NCBI RefSeq assembly: GCF_037975245.1
Contig: NC_092561.1
Span: forward strand, 6,766,501 to 6,830,500
DNA: 64,000 bases
Origin: Apostichopus japonicus
Taxonomy: Eukaryota; Echinodermata; Holothuroidea; Aspidochirotida; Stichopodidae
Reading direction: 5' to 3'
The translations under genes and the position numbers were made by a program. This document shows, in pieces, positions 36,501 to 48,865 of the stretch. The notes under the pieces are model-generated. The model made no database searches. It was not told the origin of the DNA and worked only from the letters and a program-made list of their open reading frames with translations. Position 1 is the stretch's first letter; each line of letters begins with the position of its first letter.

Positions 36501-39500
36501 TGGCTACAAGTATGATAAGTGGCTATAAATAGTTATAAGTGGCTATATGAAAGTATAAGAAGAACTATAAGTGGCTATAAATAGTTATGAGTAGCTATAT
36601 GAAGTTATAAGAAGTTAGGAGACAGGTATAAAGTGAAAATGCGAATATGTTTTGTCTAATACACAAGAAGAAGGACAAAAAATGCTCTCAGACCACTCTT
36701 TTTAAATTTCAAAATGGTAGGTGATGATATAAAAGCTAATGGTTTGGCACAGTGCTTCTCAACTAGGGTCCATGTGGATCCCCAGGGGAGAATTGAACAG
36801 CCTTGGGGAGAATTGAATAGTCTTGGGGGAGAATTGAATAGTCTTGGGGTGGATAAAGAATGAGGGAATCCGCTCTGAGGAGCAGACTCGATCTTCTGTA
36901 GTGCTAGCAAGGGTCCCATTAATCAATGATCTGAACACTCGTAGCCTACTCTTATTATTCAATATCCAATGATTATAGATAATGATGAACGTTCTATTTT
37001 GTGTATTGATGAGTGAATCGTAACAGGTAACATGAACATTGATTGATTGAATCGTAATGCTTGGTCGTTACAGTATATGGAAAAAAGTGATCGATAGAAA
37101 TACAAGACCTGTACATTTTTGTAGGAAAAATTATTTGTTGGGGGGGGGGAGGGAAAGAGAGGTTGAGAAGCACCTGTTTGGATGAAGCTTACTTAAACCA
37201 GCAAAGTAATCAATCAGCAGGGTTAAACATGAAAATGTTTACATGACTTTTTTTGAACTGATAGGAAATTGGAAATGGACATTTACTTACGAGCATGCAC
37301 CCAGGCAAAATGGAAGCCCTCCGACCTTTCAAAGGAGCAGGTACGACACATTACCAGGAAGCAGTTGATTTCAGCAGAGACGTCACTGTCGTAATAGGTG
37401 ACCAGATTGCAACGACCTTGCAAAAGAAAAAGAAGGGAATAAAAATAAGCAATACATATTATAATTCTAGATTGTCAACTGTAAGTACTGTATACCAACA
37501 ACCATATGCAAAAGTCCTTGGAAAATATCATTTCACAGACATATTTGGAATAAAAAATAAAAAATAAAAAAAGTTAAAGAAAAAGTAAGAAAAAGAAAAG
37601 TACCCAAATACCCTGGTACTGTACGGGTGGGGGGGGGTTGCAACCTTTTTCAGGTTCGTCAAAAAAATGTATTGCTGTAGGCAGCCTAAATATTACACCA
37701 CAATTAATTATTGGTAATTTTCCTCCAGACCGTTGGAGAAGGTAACTAATTAATTAAAGGTAAATATTACACCACAGTCCGAGTCAGGAGCTTTGAGAGC
37801 AAGGCCGTCAGGTCCTGGGAACAATTATGTTACTGTAATTAATCTTCGCATATTTGAAGTCCTCATATTTTCTTCTCAATGTATTATGAAAATGGAAATA
37901 TATTGTTCTTCATCCCATATTAGTATATCCCTGGCTGCCCAAATTGACCACGGACTCTGACCACATTGTCTCCCCCTCTCCCTTCCCCACCACTCATCAG
38001 GCCTGAAAATGGTCATTGTAGCCATTTTAGTTTATTTCAGGTCAGTGCTTTAAATATGTTATTTTACTACAATACTGACTAGTAAACACTACAGTAGTTT
38101 GTTTCTTTAAACTTAAAAGAGTGCTAATATATTATTAATTGACTCTCTCAAGATTAAATACATATCTATGATACTCTGGCAAAATAATATCAAATACTAG
38201 AAACCTGAACTAAGTGCCAGTATTCACATTGAACATTCTATACATCTGCTTTGAATTCATGAGTTTTGTTTTCTTACAAAACATATGCTTCTGTGTACTA
38301 CTGCAACAGCTACAATAAACATCATTACAATAAATTAACTATGTAGGAATTTGACCATTTTTTTTCTTGGGGGGGAGGGGGATGATGATGGGGGCAGGGA
38401 ATTTTCTTGCAGAGCAATCCAATTTGCTATATATACTTAATCCCCCAAGTATATACCATAAATTAAAAATTGGCAAATTCCTGGCATCTCCCTGACAAAT
38501 ATTTTTTAACACAATGCAGCATTGCATTGTACTAATTAGTATATATGTCACTGTATCCATGAACTGAAGGTTTTGATCTCACACAACTGTATTGGTAACT
38601 TGTACATGTACAGAGGTGTAAATTCCTTATTACATTCCAGTTCAATGATAGCCATGAATCATTTGTACAAAAATCACCCAATCAATACTTATATTGTAAC
38701 AGCTGTTCACCTACTGTTTCCTCAGTAAATCCACAGTGCAGGTTTTTTGCGTCACAGAGTATAGCAAATAAAATTGTGGGGCACCTGCATGTACTATCAT
38801 GTCTCTATGTTTAATACATAGCAGATGTAGAACTTTATAAACATGACACATTCAGATGGCTCGTTAACACAGCATTTAGGGTCTTTTCATTCAGTTCTTA
38901 AGAATTATTCTTTGTCATCAGACAACTGGACAGTTGTCTGATGATCGCCGCGGCACACTGCAGGCATGAAACTCGAGTAACAACATGCTGTAGGTTACCG
39001 TATAGGTAGACTATATTATGTACCTGCTCTACTTCTATGTATTGAGCACTTTTGCAGCTCAGGAAGTGAACATCTGAATCTTTGTTATATACAGTATATA
39101 TATCTCCACAAAGTACAAAAACAATGATTGAGCTGTGGGTTTGCTTCTCTGTTAATGAAAAACCCACATTTGCATAACACCCCTAATTTTGAAACCCACA
39201 TCTGCATAACACCCCTACAGTAGTACATGTTTAAAACCCACATCTGCATCACATCCCTAATACATGTTTAAACCCACATCTGCATAACACCCCTAGTACA
39301 TGTTTAAAACCCACATCTGCATCACATCCCTAATACATGTTTAAACCCACATCTGCATAACACCCCTAATACATGTTTAAACCCACATCTGCATAACACC
39401 CCTAATACATGTTTAAACCCACATCTGCATAACACCCCTAACACATGTTTAAAACCCACATCTGCATCACATCCCTAATACATTTTGAAAACCCACATCT

Positions 39501-41525
39501 GCATAACACCCTAGTATATATACTGTACATGTTTAAAACCCACATCTGCATCACATCCCTAATACATGTTTAAACCCACATTTGCATACAACACCCCTAA
39601 CATATTTTTAAAACCCACATCTGCATTATACCACCCCATATATGTTTAAAACCCACATCTGCATAACACCCCTTGGAATACATGTTTAAAATCCACATCT
39701 GCAGAGCACCCCTAATACATATTTAAAACCCACATCTGCATCACATCCCTAATACATGTTTAAACCCACATCTGCATAACACCCCTAACATATTTTTAAA
39801 ACCCACATCTGCATTATACCACCCCATATATGTTTAAAACCCACATCTGCATAACACCCCTTGGAATAAATGTTTAAAATCCACATCTGCAGAGCACCCC
39901 TAATACATATTTAACACCCACATCTGCATCACATCCCTAATACATGTTTAAACCCCACATCTGCATAACACCCCTAATACATTTTAAAAACCCATATCTG
40001 CAATTACATGTTTAAAACCCACATCTGTATTTACACCCCTAATACATGTTTTCTCTCTCTTTGCAAACATACAAGTCTCAGGCCGATCATTAAACAGATA
40101 ACAGACCGAGTGATCAAACAAAACTATATTGCTAGGATTCAGTAATGAACACTTAAATGTCAACAACTGTGAATCAAAATGAATGCCCTGCCTTTTGTAC
40201 AAACTGTATTGGACTGAACTTAAAGGTCACCTGTTTGCCTACTGTAAATTATACAAAATCATCTGCGATACTACTATATGGTTGTTTGCTGCATATTTTA
40301 CTTCTGACATGTACGTGACGAAAGGTCTGGAAGGGGAAAACTTGGGCAGTGGTATTTCATTCCCTTGCTGATGAGGTACGGTACCATCGACAAATGTATA
40401 GAAACCGGAAGAAAGTGGTTGTCACTGGCAATTGTCAGGCACCTGGCCATCTATAGTTACACAGTAGAGCACACAGTGCAATGTTATTTCATTTCATGAC
40501 ATGTCGCTATCAAGAAGGATATTCTGAACCAATAGAGAATGCATACTTTGGACATAATATGAAGTTTCTGGGCCAACATACATGAGATTCCACCCTAGCT
40601 CCTCTCTACTCACCTCTCCTTTTTTTCAGTGAGCTGCCACAGGTATATCAATGAATAGATTCAACATTTCTTTCCCAACTTCTTGAAAACTTATGAAGAC
40701 TGAGAATATCATATGAACCACCTCAGACCGGGGGGGGGGGGGGAAGGAAGGAAGCTTCCAAAAAGTGAGGGGCACAACATCAGAGGGGCACTTTCTTATT
40801 CCACAACCACCACTCGTTATGCTATAAACCGATACACACCGGCCATATCACTTAAATATATATGATGTGTTAGTACTGTATGCTATCAATACTATTATGA
40901 TGCGCTGCAACATTGATTGTTTATTTATTTATTGAGATTGTTTATTTTTAATCATGCTACAAAAAGATATGGGATGCCATTTTATAAATAGAATGTACAG
41001 ACTAAAAATAAATAATTAAAATAAAATATTAAAATTAACAAAGCCTTATGATATCCAAAAGACAGTTCTTCATCAAAGGGGCACATTTTAATACCGTAGG
41101 GCACATTTGCTTTTTTGGAAAAAAGTGGGGGCACGTGCCCCCCGGCTCCTCTTCCCCTGCCCTCAGAAGAAAGTGAGATCCCCACCACAACCCCCCTCCC
41201 AAATTGAAAAAAAAAAATCTAAACAAATGTTAAAGCAGAAAGACCAATATAAAAGGCCCTGTCAGACTATACCTTGCCTAGTTCCTTCTTCCATATCTAT
41301 AATATCCCTCCAGTCCTGATTACAACAGGACAATATGCATTCATCCATGCTATCTTTGTGGAAACCACCTAACATGACCATCTCCGAATTGGCTATATCT
41401 AACACTCTGTTGCTGCCTTCATTAGCATGGCAAGAATCTTCCGAGATGGGTTCAGTTTCCACATGCGATGCTTGGCTTGTCAGACAAGCCAGCATGAGGT
41501 AGAGAAAAGATACTTTGAACTTCAT
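30549..41525 (-). CDS. MANSC domain-containing type I membrane protein with mucin-like stalk (MANSC1-like)
   Basis: Coding exons: 41273-41525, 37291-37416, 35679-35930, 32271-33058, 31539-31605, 30549-30688. They join in phase into 541 aa. In order: a signal peptide (1 to about 20); a cysteine-rich MANSC-type module with C32, C63, C67, C68, C87, C103, C108, C111; a Ser/Pro/Gln-rich linker ending in RRKR (201-204); a Thr/Ser/Pro/Glu-rich stalk of about 260 residues encoded by one 788-nt exon, likely O-glycosylated; a helix (496-516); and a 25-residue basic tail with RRWYEAYQRRHYNKVDYLIN. The DYLINGMY ending resembles vertebrate MANSC1. Function is not established; the architecture suggests a cell-surface glycoprotein. 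YNKV in the tail fits a YxxPhi sorting signal. An acceptor at 41542-41543 puts the start codon in a second exon, so a 5' non-coding exon exists upstream. The exon 1 donor is GTATAG. KIAA0319- or LRP11-like relatives are alternatives. Confidence 0.85.
30780..31385. repeat. Degenerate ~50-60-bp minisatellite in the MANSC gene's last intron
   Basis: About ten diverged units built on CACTATAGGATTCCAGTTGC followed by AACTGAAAGTGACTCAAAC and TTTCTTCAAGTGAC. Units differ in length and have many substitutions, so the array looks old. It fills most of the intron between exons 5 and 6. Confidence 0.75.
31821..32150. repeat. 23-bp minisatellite in the MANSC gene intron 4
   Basis: About fourteen units of GAGATGTCACACTCACTAAC followed by ACG or TTG. 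Two unit types, ACACGAG and ACTTGAG, are interspersed. It lies between exons 4 and 5, ending about 120 bp from exon 4. Confidence 0.9.
33223..33610 (+). mobile_element. hAT-like MITE (family N1), copy 1
   Basis: The termini are CAGTGGCGGAACTAGGGG and, inverted, CTCCGCCACTG. Flanking 8-mers GCCGTATA (33215-33222) and GCCATATA (33611-33618) form an 8-bp target-site duplication with one mismatch. Subterminal palindromic GGGGGGC/GCCCCCC words flank the right end. The 388-bp body matches 62016-62479 in reverse. No transposase frame. It lies about 160 bp upstream of MANSC exon 4, in the intron. Confidence 0.85.
35186..35327 (+). mobile_element. GCTGCA-ended MITE (family C), copy 2
   Basis: The shortest of three copies. 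It starts CCTGCAGCCAAGCTGCATAGG and ends TTTGCAGCAGCTGCAGC, with TGCAGTTTCACACAATAAG and GTAATCTCTTATCTTTGAT between. It lies in the MANSC gene intron between exons 3 and 4. Confidence 0.65.
36475..36620. repeat. Short AAGTGGCTATA-type tandem repeat
   Basis: Repeated words AAGTGGCTATAAATAGTTAT and GTGGCTATATGAAGT occur six to eight times with varying spacing. It lies in the MANSC gene intron between exons 2 and 3. Confidence 0.7.
36750..37175. mobile_element. hAT-like non-autonomous element of Charlie/MER5 type
   Basis: The left end CAGTGCTTCTCAACTAGGG pairs with the right end GGTTGAGAAGCACCTG. The wording is close to the CAGTGGTTCTCAA terminus of Charlie-type hAT elements. Flanks GTTTGGCA (36742-36749) and GTTTGGAT (37176-37183) are a plausible decayed 8-bp duplication. 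Inside, a 20- to 23-bp unit (GGGGAGAATTGAATAGTC) is repeated about three times. The element ends 115 bp from MANSC exon 2. Confidence 0.7.
39165..40055. repeat. 36-bp minisatellite with higher-order structure, MANSC gene intron 1
   Basis: About two dozen units of AACCCACATCTGCATAACAC followed by CCCTAATACATGTTTAA. Unit variants (ATCACATCCC, ATTATACCACCCC, AGAGCACCCC) recur in the same order, so a block of about 188 bp starting at 39601 is repeated from 39789. The array lies between coding exons 1 and 2. Confidence 0.92.
40728..41159 (+). mobile_element. hAT-like MITE (family N2), copy 2
   Basis: It begins CCGGGGG and ends TCTTCCCCTG, with flanking 8-mers ACCTCAGA (40720-40727) and CCCTCAGA (41160-41167), one mismatch. 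The body matches the reverse of 11050-11445. This copy carries an extra TTTATTTATTTATTGAGATT duplication in the middle. It lies 113 bp downstream of MANSC coding exon 1. Confidence 0.8.
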
Positions 41526-42639
41526 TTTTCTTCTTTTTATTCTGAAAAACTAGAAAGAAATAATATAGTTGTCAATAAGTTACAGCTGATATGTACACGT
41601 GAGAAAATATGAAATATTAAAACCATTTATTACTTGAAAGTCAGTTGGTTAAATTAATGCCCTGTTTACAACGAATCCAACTTCATCCAAGGAATCATTT
41701 TTATAGTTTAGTATTACATAGCAAAATGCTATGCTATGCAAACTCAGGTGTGTGTTGTAAACAAATGTAAATATGTATCAATACCTATTTGTACAGTAGT
41801 GCATCTTAATATCTTTTGTACTACACAATTTCCTTCATTACTTTACGATAAACACAAGTTTAATTTACCTCAAAATGATACTACTGTAGTTATTGGGTTC
41901 AGGAGTATTTATTCCAAATAAGTAGTTTATCTTAGTTTCATCTTATAAGCTTTTATTTTTTTTATCCTTAAACTTGCTCTAGTTTTATTAACAAGTACTT
42001 GGCAATCTTTTATTGCATTGAAATCCTAATGCACTACATAGCTAATGTCACACACATGATTCTGTACCTAAGCTGCCTGAAGGTTGCAAGTTAGTCTTTT
42101 GTATGCAAGAGGCCAATAAACATTTGTCAATTAAAACACCTTATGTATATTCTACAATGTGGTCTAACATTAGGCTTTATGACTGCATCATACTTTCATT
42201 CAAACAAAAAAAAGCCTATGTTAGGTCAACTGATTTTAAAAATAAGATCATCTTAAATGGATCACCACACTCCACAGCCATTCCTTGCCTTCATTGACTG
42301 GAAGAGGCAACTTAAGTACCTAGGCGACTCCCTATGATTATGAAAACATTTACAGTATACAGGTAGCTCAAGTGTTTGAAATAGTATTAAATATTAAAGC
42401 CACAACAACAGATAGAAGAAACATTAACTATATTAGGACAAGACCAATTGCTAACAGTCAGAAATAGGCCCTATTGTTGCAACAACTCGATGACTGATGA
42501 CGGAGTTTTCCAAACTGCTGATTTGAAACCAAACCATGCCAAGCATTTACTACTTAGCCTAACTGTCTATATACAATATATGCCTACTGCAAATATTTTT
42601 CACGACATGTAATTTAAACGCCGTTTATACCTATATTTT

Positions 42640-43218
42640 ACTGACCTCTTTATCCAGCAAATATTTCCGAAATTAATATGTCTGACTACAATGGCGTCCT
42701 TATACATAAATAACTAATTTGCGTTACTTTGTACCTCGCGCGCGATCACTGAAGGGTGAAGTTTGTTCAGCGACGTGGACATTGAACTGTACTCGACTTC
42801 TTGACATTTACATAGTATAGAACTCAGCCTGGTGCCCAGAGCGACGATAGCTAGGTAGACTGAAGCCTCTAGTTTGCATTGGTCTCCTAGGTCTATATCA
42901 GATATGTTATATTGTAATATCAACTGTTATTCGTTAATTAGCTAAGTTATTTGATTGCTATTTGATTCCCTCCTTCAATTTTTTCTTTAATTTTAATTAT
43001 GGTTTAATGAAACATTAAGTTCTCCATCTAGAGAAACAGTTAGAAACGTTCATTCATCGAAACGTATTGGATATGATCCATCGCTTCGGTCATTATCTCG
43101 TCGCGTAACTACTACTAATGTTGTTCGCTTGCGTACGTTCGGAGCAGAATACAAAACTTCTTTTGAGATCTTGAGCTTAAATAACATCATATCAATCTGC
43201 TGTTTGTTTGTCATCGGG
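42640..43218. promoter_or_regulatory. Candidate bidirectional promoter region, MANSC gene (-) / MRPL21 (+)
   Basis: The two genes diverge, with start codons at 41525 (-) and 43219 (+). A minus-strand donor-like AAGAG|GTCAGT near 42646 could end the missing 5' non-coding exon of the MANSC gene, which would place both transcription starts within about 500 bp. CpG words are locally enriched (CTCGCGCGCGATC near 42737, CGCTTCGGTC and CTCGTCGCG near 43081-43105). No TATA box stands out. Support is positional. Confidence 0.35.
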
Positions 43219-46200
43219 ATGGCTCACTTGAGAATAAGACAATGTTTAAAACTAGCAAATAATACCACATTATCCAGGGTGGGAAGTTTATGCCAACTCT
43301 GTAACCGCACATGTGAGTCAACTTCAGGCTTCGACAAGGCCTAACGTTACTTAAGTTGTAGCCTAGCCTTAATTAGCCAAAATTTAGGAAACAAATATTA
43401 TTTTATCTACAACTCTATTAATACTTTATACATTCTCGTGAAGGTAAAACCTAACTAGGGGCATTCCCAACCCTCAGTGAAAAACTTAGTAGGTTCTGTG
43501 CGACAAGTTTTCAATTCAGTAGCCAAATGTTTGGTTAAACTTAGGCCTAGTCCTACTCCTAGTCCTTTCCAATCCTAGGTAAGTTAGGTGCATGAGAATT
43601 GTGCATAAGTAGGCTACAATTCACCCAATTTGTCGGATGAATTCTAGCCTAGGCATATGTCCGTTACTAGGATAAGCCTGTCAGCAATGATATCCACTCA
43701 GCAGCAGAGTGAATGATGAATAGGCCTACTGCCTGCTCTCAATGTTCATTTGGCTTCTGTATGAAAATGTGTCAGTCAGCTTGTTCACCAGGAGATAAAC
43801 TTGGCATGTTTTCCTATTCATTGAAAAGGCAAGGCAAATTGCCCAAATTAAATGGCATTCATACTATTTGCTCAGCTGCTAGGCAAATATGAACATAGGC
43901 TAGACTAGGCCTACTGTTATAAACATGGGAACCAAGGTATAGAGATACATCATCTACTGACTATATTGCGACAGAGTTTGATTATCTACAGTAAGAGATG
44001 TTGGGTGGGCTGGTAGTGTCGCTATCATTTCTTGTGTTGTTCATGAACACTGCAAATGGGAAATCCTATGAAGTGAAATAGTAGTGGCAGTGAGCTTTCA
44101 GTACATTTGAATGATGCACTCTGCTGATTTTTATAAAGATTTTCATTACTGTAGCCTTGAGAACACTGCTATTTAAGATTTTTCATTTGTTGTCAGATTC
44201 ATTTGCAAGCGTAGTCCCAACACACATTGCATCCCAAGTCAAATGCAAAAGGATACAATTGTCCAGCAGGTAAAATATAAATCCTTTATTTGTGAGATTA
44301 CTTTAGATTAAGATTACTTTCAAGATAGCTTTACTGATGATTTGTATAATAATAAGTAGTAACAAATTTCAAATTTTTCCAGATATGCTATTATGCTACC
44401 TAGTTTAATTTGCTACAGATATCATTTCATACAGAAAGACTGGCATTCTAAGATGTGTTGTAATGGTATGGTTGATTACAACATATGATAGTGGATAAAA
44501 TCAGGTGACCAGACATCCCCTATTTCTGGAGACAGTCCCCAGATTTTATGGATCATCCACGGATTAAAATGTCCCTGAAATTGTACATGGCTTTCATGTT
44601 CTGGCAGTCATTACTGATCGTTCTTAAATTTGTAAAAAGGCCCAGAATAATATAAATTTGAAAGAAAAGCCTGTTCCTGAAGAATGTATATAGAAATGTG
44701 GTTATTAGACCATGGATCGTTCTTGAAACAAAACATGATCATTCCTGTTTACAGATCTCAAAAGATTTTTTATAGCCCAGTATTATATCTCAATATATGT
44801 GTCAGTTGTGAAGATATTTTTAATAATACCTTGTGTCCAAAATTTAGAATGACACAATGACAAGAAAATGTTTTAAGTTGCCAAATGAATGGTGGGCAAC
44901 ATTTCGTAGCTAAACTGTGAGTGGTAAATCACCATTGCGTAGTTCCAAGTGTCTGTCAGAGTTTCTTCAAAGGAAATCTCAGTGATTTCAGAGACTGCAG
45001 CTTGTCATTTGCAGAACTAGGAAAAAATACCAATATGACAGCGCCCTCTATTGGTTTAGGGCATGTCTGGAAATCCCCATTTTGTACGCTGTTACAGTAT
45101 GTACTTTTGTGTGGGTATCTAAATTTGTAAAATTCTTGTTTTACAACACAAAAACTTTTAAGCATATGTGCAGACATTGAGTATTTCAAATTGTTATACA
45201 GTGTAAAGGTGGACCTAAATTGCTAGTGTTCTTGCCATTGATATCAAAACCTCTTTTCACATTATGTGCTCATTTGAAAACAAGAACATGTCACAAATAT
45301 ATTATTCATTTTAATTTTCTTACAGAAATTTGCTTAGAAGTTATAGCTCTGAGGTTCTAGTTCCCTTTGCACATCGTCATGGTAAATTAGCTTGTATCTT
45401 TGATTCTTTTTAGGTGCTCTACTTTTTCTGTTTTTGATTTCCTTCTGTATGTCTCTCATTTTCAACACAAGGTCTTTGTTGCCCTTCTTTAAAGCATTTG
45501 GTCATCACCATGTTTGCAACAGTATTCACAAGTCTTTACAGTACTCATCTCGTTGGATAAGGGGTTGTGAGAGTGGGGGGGGGGGACGGCATTAGGTTGT
45601 TGGATACATGATCTGGAGAACAGTCAGAATAGCTAAAAGCAATAATATATTAACCAAAGAAGAATTTGAAGTTTTGACAGAGCAAGATGTTATGCATTAA
45701 ATGGGTCTTAACAATCATCTTTGTAGGAAGTCTAGACAGAGATCAAATCTTATAATAGTTTGAAAGAAATTAATAAGTAGATAATCTTACCTTAGATTTT
45801 GAATTCAAGATGATCTTTGGAGTGAATAAAGATTGATTTTTTTGTTTCCCCTTCCCTACTGAAGAAGTAATCAAAGATGTAAATGAGGAGATCAAGATGG
45901 ACATAGGTCGAGTCTTTGCTGTTGTACTGATTGGTGGATCACAATTCAAAGTCACAGCTGAGGATTTAATTCAATTTGTTGGACACGTAGAAGCAGACGT
46001 TGGAGAGAGGATACGATTAGAAAAGGTAAATCACCGTACCGTAATGATAATAATGTTGTTCAGTCAATTGTCAGATCACCGACAGTACAGCACAGATGCA
46101 GATTTAGATTCAGAATACTTCAAGCGGAAAAGCCCAGTCTGTTTTCTCACAATTCATTTAACATTCACTGCAGGTAGTTTTGAAGTTAAGGGCTTTCTTA

Positions 46201-48683
46201 CCATTATTAAACAAGTCTTCTGCTCAGATTTGACTTTTACGAAAGTTTAGCTGGTTGTCTCTCAGAAACCGAAAAGCTTCTGGAGGGACGTTTGACCAGG
46301 AAGGTTGTTTTTCCAATGAGAATATATTATCTAATTAGAGTAAATAGAATATATTGGTAACTTCTTTTCCTGTGAAAACGAATATACTGTATATATACAA
46401 AATACAAATATGTTGTCTTCTGCCTGGAGACATTTTGTGATTGTTGTACTGTCGTTGTCCAACAAGAAATTCAGTTATGAAAGTACACACCAGATGACCA
46501 TGCAATGTCACTTGTGTTGCTGTTAATAATGAGAGAGTATAAAATCATGAAAGGGGTGAGACCTACCTTGATGACATTTTTTTTTCATTTATGCTCAAAG
46601 TTTTTTGGTAATGTTTCTTGTACAATAAAATGCGTTTCTTATGTTTGGTATATTTTTTTTCTATATTTGCAGGTTTTACTTGTAGGTGGGGATAACTTTT
46701 CTGTAATTGGAAAACCTCTTCTCAGGTGAGTTTAAGCTTAATTCAACATACATAATATACACTGATTTATTCTGCAAAATATTTTGTGAATTGATATCTC
46801 AAGTAATTGTTACTTAAATTGAAGTGGTTGTAACTACTGATATTGTCAGAGTCTATTTATTTGAAATTTTCTTTTTTAACAGAACAATTCCAATCTTTTG
46901 GAAGGGTTAAGAATGTTACTCAAACTCTTGACCCCCTGCAATACAAAGTCCTGATCAATTCTAGATTAACTGAACAATTGTCTGTCCTTCTATCAAAATT
47001 TATTCAATCTTTTCTCTATTATTTGTTCGGTGCAAAAGTTGTGTTGGATTTGGGTTTGAAATGAGAGCAATTTACACTAAATTTTGAGTATTCAAGCAAG
47101 TCAATGCATAGCCTCGCCACTCAATGCTCGACTGATCACGACCAAACTCAACTCAACTTTTACTGCTTGGATAGTTGGGCAGTCTGCATTTGCTGAAGAC
47201 TTCAATTGATGTCAAGACCTTTGCCTGTTCTAAATTTTCATGTGACCTTAGCTAGCTCCAGTTTGTCAACAGCAAAAAGTCCTTGTGTGCAGGGATCAGT
47301 CAGTCTGTGTGTGTGAGGTCAGTTAGTTTAAGGTACATCGGTCTTCATGACAATGGAAAACTAGGTCACCACGGTCTGGTTGGGTCATGTTCATTAGGGC
47401 AGTGTGCAGCGGGCTTAAGAATGGACTTGCGCTGAATAAGAAAAACAGAATTGTTAAAAAGGGGAAACATAAACATTCTCAAAATTCATTCTTCCACAGT
47501 TCCGACATGGTGAGAATAGAAGCCACCGTGGTAGAAAAGACGCTCTCAGAGAAGAAGATTTTATTCAGATTCAAGAGGCGGATGAATTACAAAAGATACA
47601 AAGGTGATGAGATTCTCTAGATTGATCGTTGACATCTGCAAGCTGTCTCCTTGCTTCCCCTGCCTATCTTGTTACATTGAAAAGGAATACTCTGGTTCTG
47701 AACTCCATTGCTCGACCAAGATGTCAGAATTTTTTGCTTGTATCTTTATGTTGTTAAATGTGTTGAACAGGTCCGTGTTTCTTTGGCATGGGATAACTAA
47801 TCATGGTATTATCACAAAAAATTTCTGGGCAAAGAAATTTGTCGAAATCAAAAGTAAAATTCTTCTGTGGAAGGTGGTGGGTGAAGCAATGTTTTGAATA
47901 TAAAGAATAACAGCAGCTTAACTCCCTTTTAACATTGTTCCATGGTGTAACAATGGGTGATTGAAGACACAGCAAGACTTCAACAGTCTCACCAAGATAA
48001 AAGAATACGTCTTTTCTTGATAAATTTGTTTTATAGTATTTTTTTCCAGTTTTATAGACACAAAGACACAGCAAGACACAATTTTGTTTTGATGGGTTTG
48101 GAATGTAACAATGTGTGATTGAATTAATGTGCGCATCAACTGTACGTGTGTAAAGGTGTTAAGATTGTTTATGCTTGTGTCGGTTGTGAGTGTTGCTTGG
48201 GATGCGTGATTTGTTTGAATGGCGCTTGTTTTCTTTAAATAGGGTTTGGAACGGATTGGGAGGCTGTTATTACTTAGCGTTTATAAAGACGTGTTCTGTT
48301 ATCTTGGTGTTACTTAGAGTTTGTAAAGAGGAGACGCGTTCTGTTATCTTGGTAAAACTCCGTTGATGGTTTGCAATTAATACACTTCGACGTAGTGACA
48401 ACTATAACCCCCCGTGACTGGACTCTTTATTTTTTGTTGCACATGGCAAGAAATAATGTATATTTTAAGGAATTTAAAGATTTATATTGACTTGTAATTT
48501 ATTGATTGGTTCAGTTCTGTCAGTAAATCTAAACATGTGGCATCTTACATGATTCCATGGTAGCTGATTTTCGTTCAAAGTTTTGACTCGCTTTGTTTTT
48601 GCTTTTTCGTTCCAACAGAAATGTGGGCTCCTCTGACAGTTCTACGCATTAATACCATTGAAGTAAACGCTGTCCTTTCGTAG
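43219..48683 (+). CDS. MRPL21: Large ribosomal subunit protein bL21m (mitochondrial L21)
   Basis: Exons: 43219-43312, 44197-44269, 45326-45381, 45865-46025, 46673-46725, 47500-47603, 48619-48683. They join in phase into 201 aa, close to the human length of about 205. The N-terminus (MAHLRIRQCLKLANNTTLSR) is basic and hydroxylated with no acidic residue, as expected for a mitochondrial presequence. The L21 domain spans about 88-201: GRVFAVVLIGGSQFKVTAED, then GERIRLEKVLLVGGDNFSVI, then DMVRIEATVVEK, a basic RFKRRMNYKRYK stretch and the family's ending TVLRINTIEV. The protein is a structural component of the mitoribosomal large subunit that binds rRNA. The 54-codon exon 4 and 53-nt exon 5 split the domain. 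The chosen ATG is the first in frame; an upstream open stretch lacks an ATG. Donors are canonical. Confidence 0.94.
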
Positions 48684-48865
48684 CAAACGGCCTTCCGGAG
48701 AAAACAAATGTGATGGTCTTTACTCCGACCAGAGCCAGGAGCCATTCGTCGGCTGAGCGTGTCCAATGCCCCCATTGAGTAACGATTCCTTTAGCCGTAA
48801 ACCACGAATCAATCAAGAGACTTATACAGTCCAAGGACAATGTTACCTGATATCCATCTTGCTCG

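Noticed and set aside
39165-40055. 36-bp repeats with variable parts that look like a CRISPR array
   Set aside because: The variable segments are near-identical unit variants with a 188-bp block duplication, not unique spacers, and the locus is inside a spliced eukaryotic gene.
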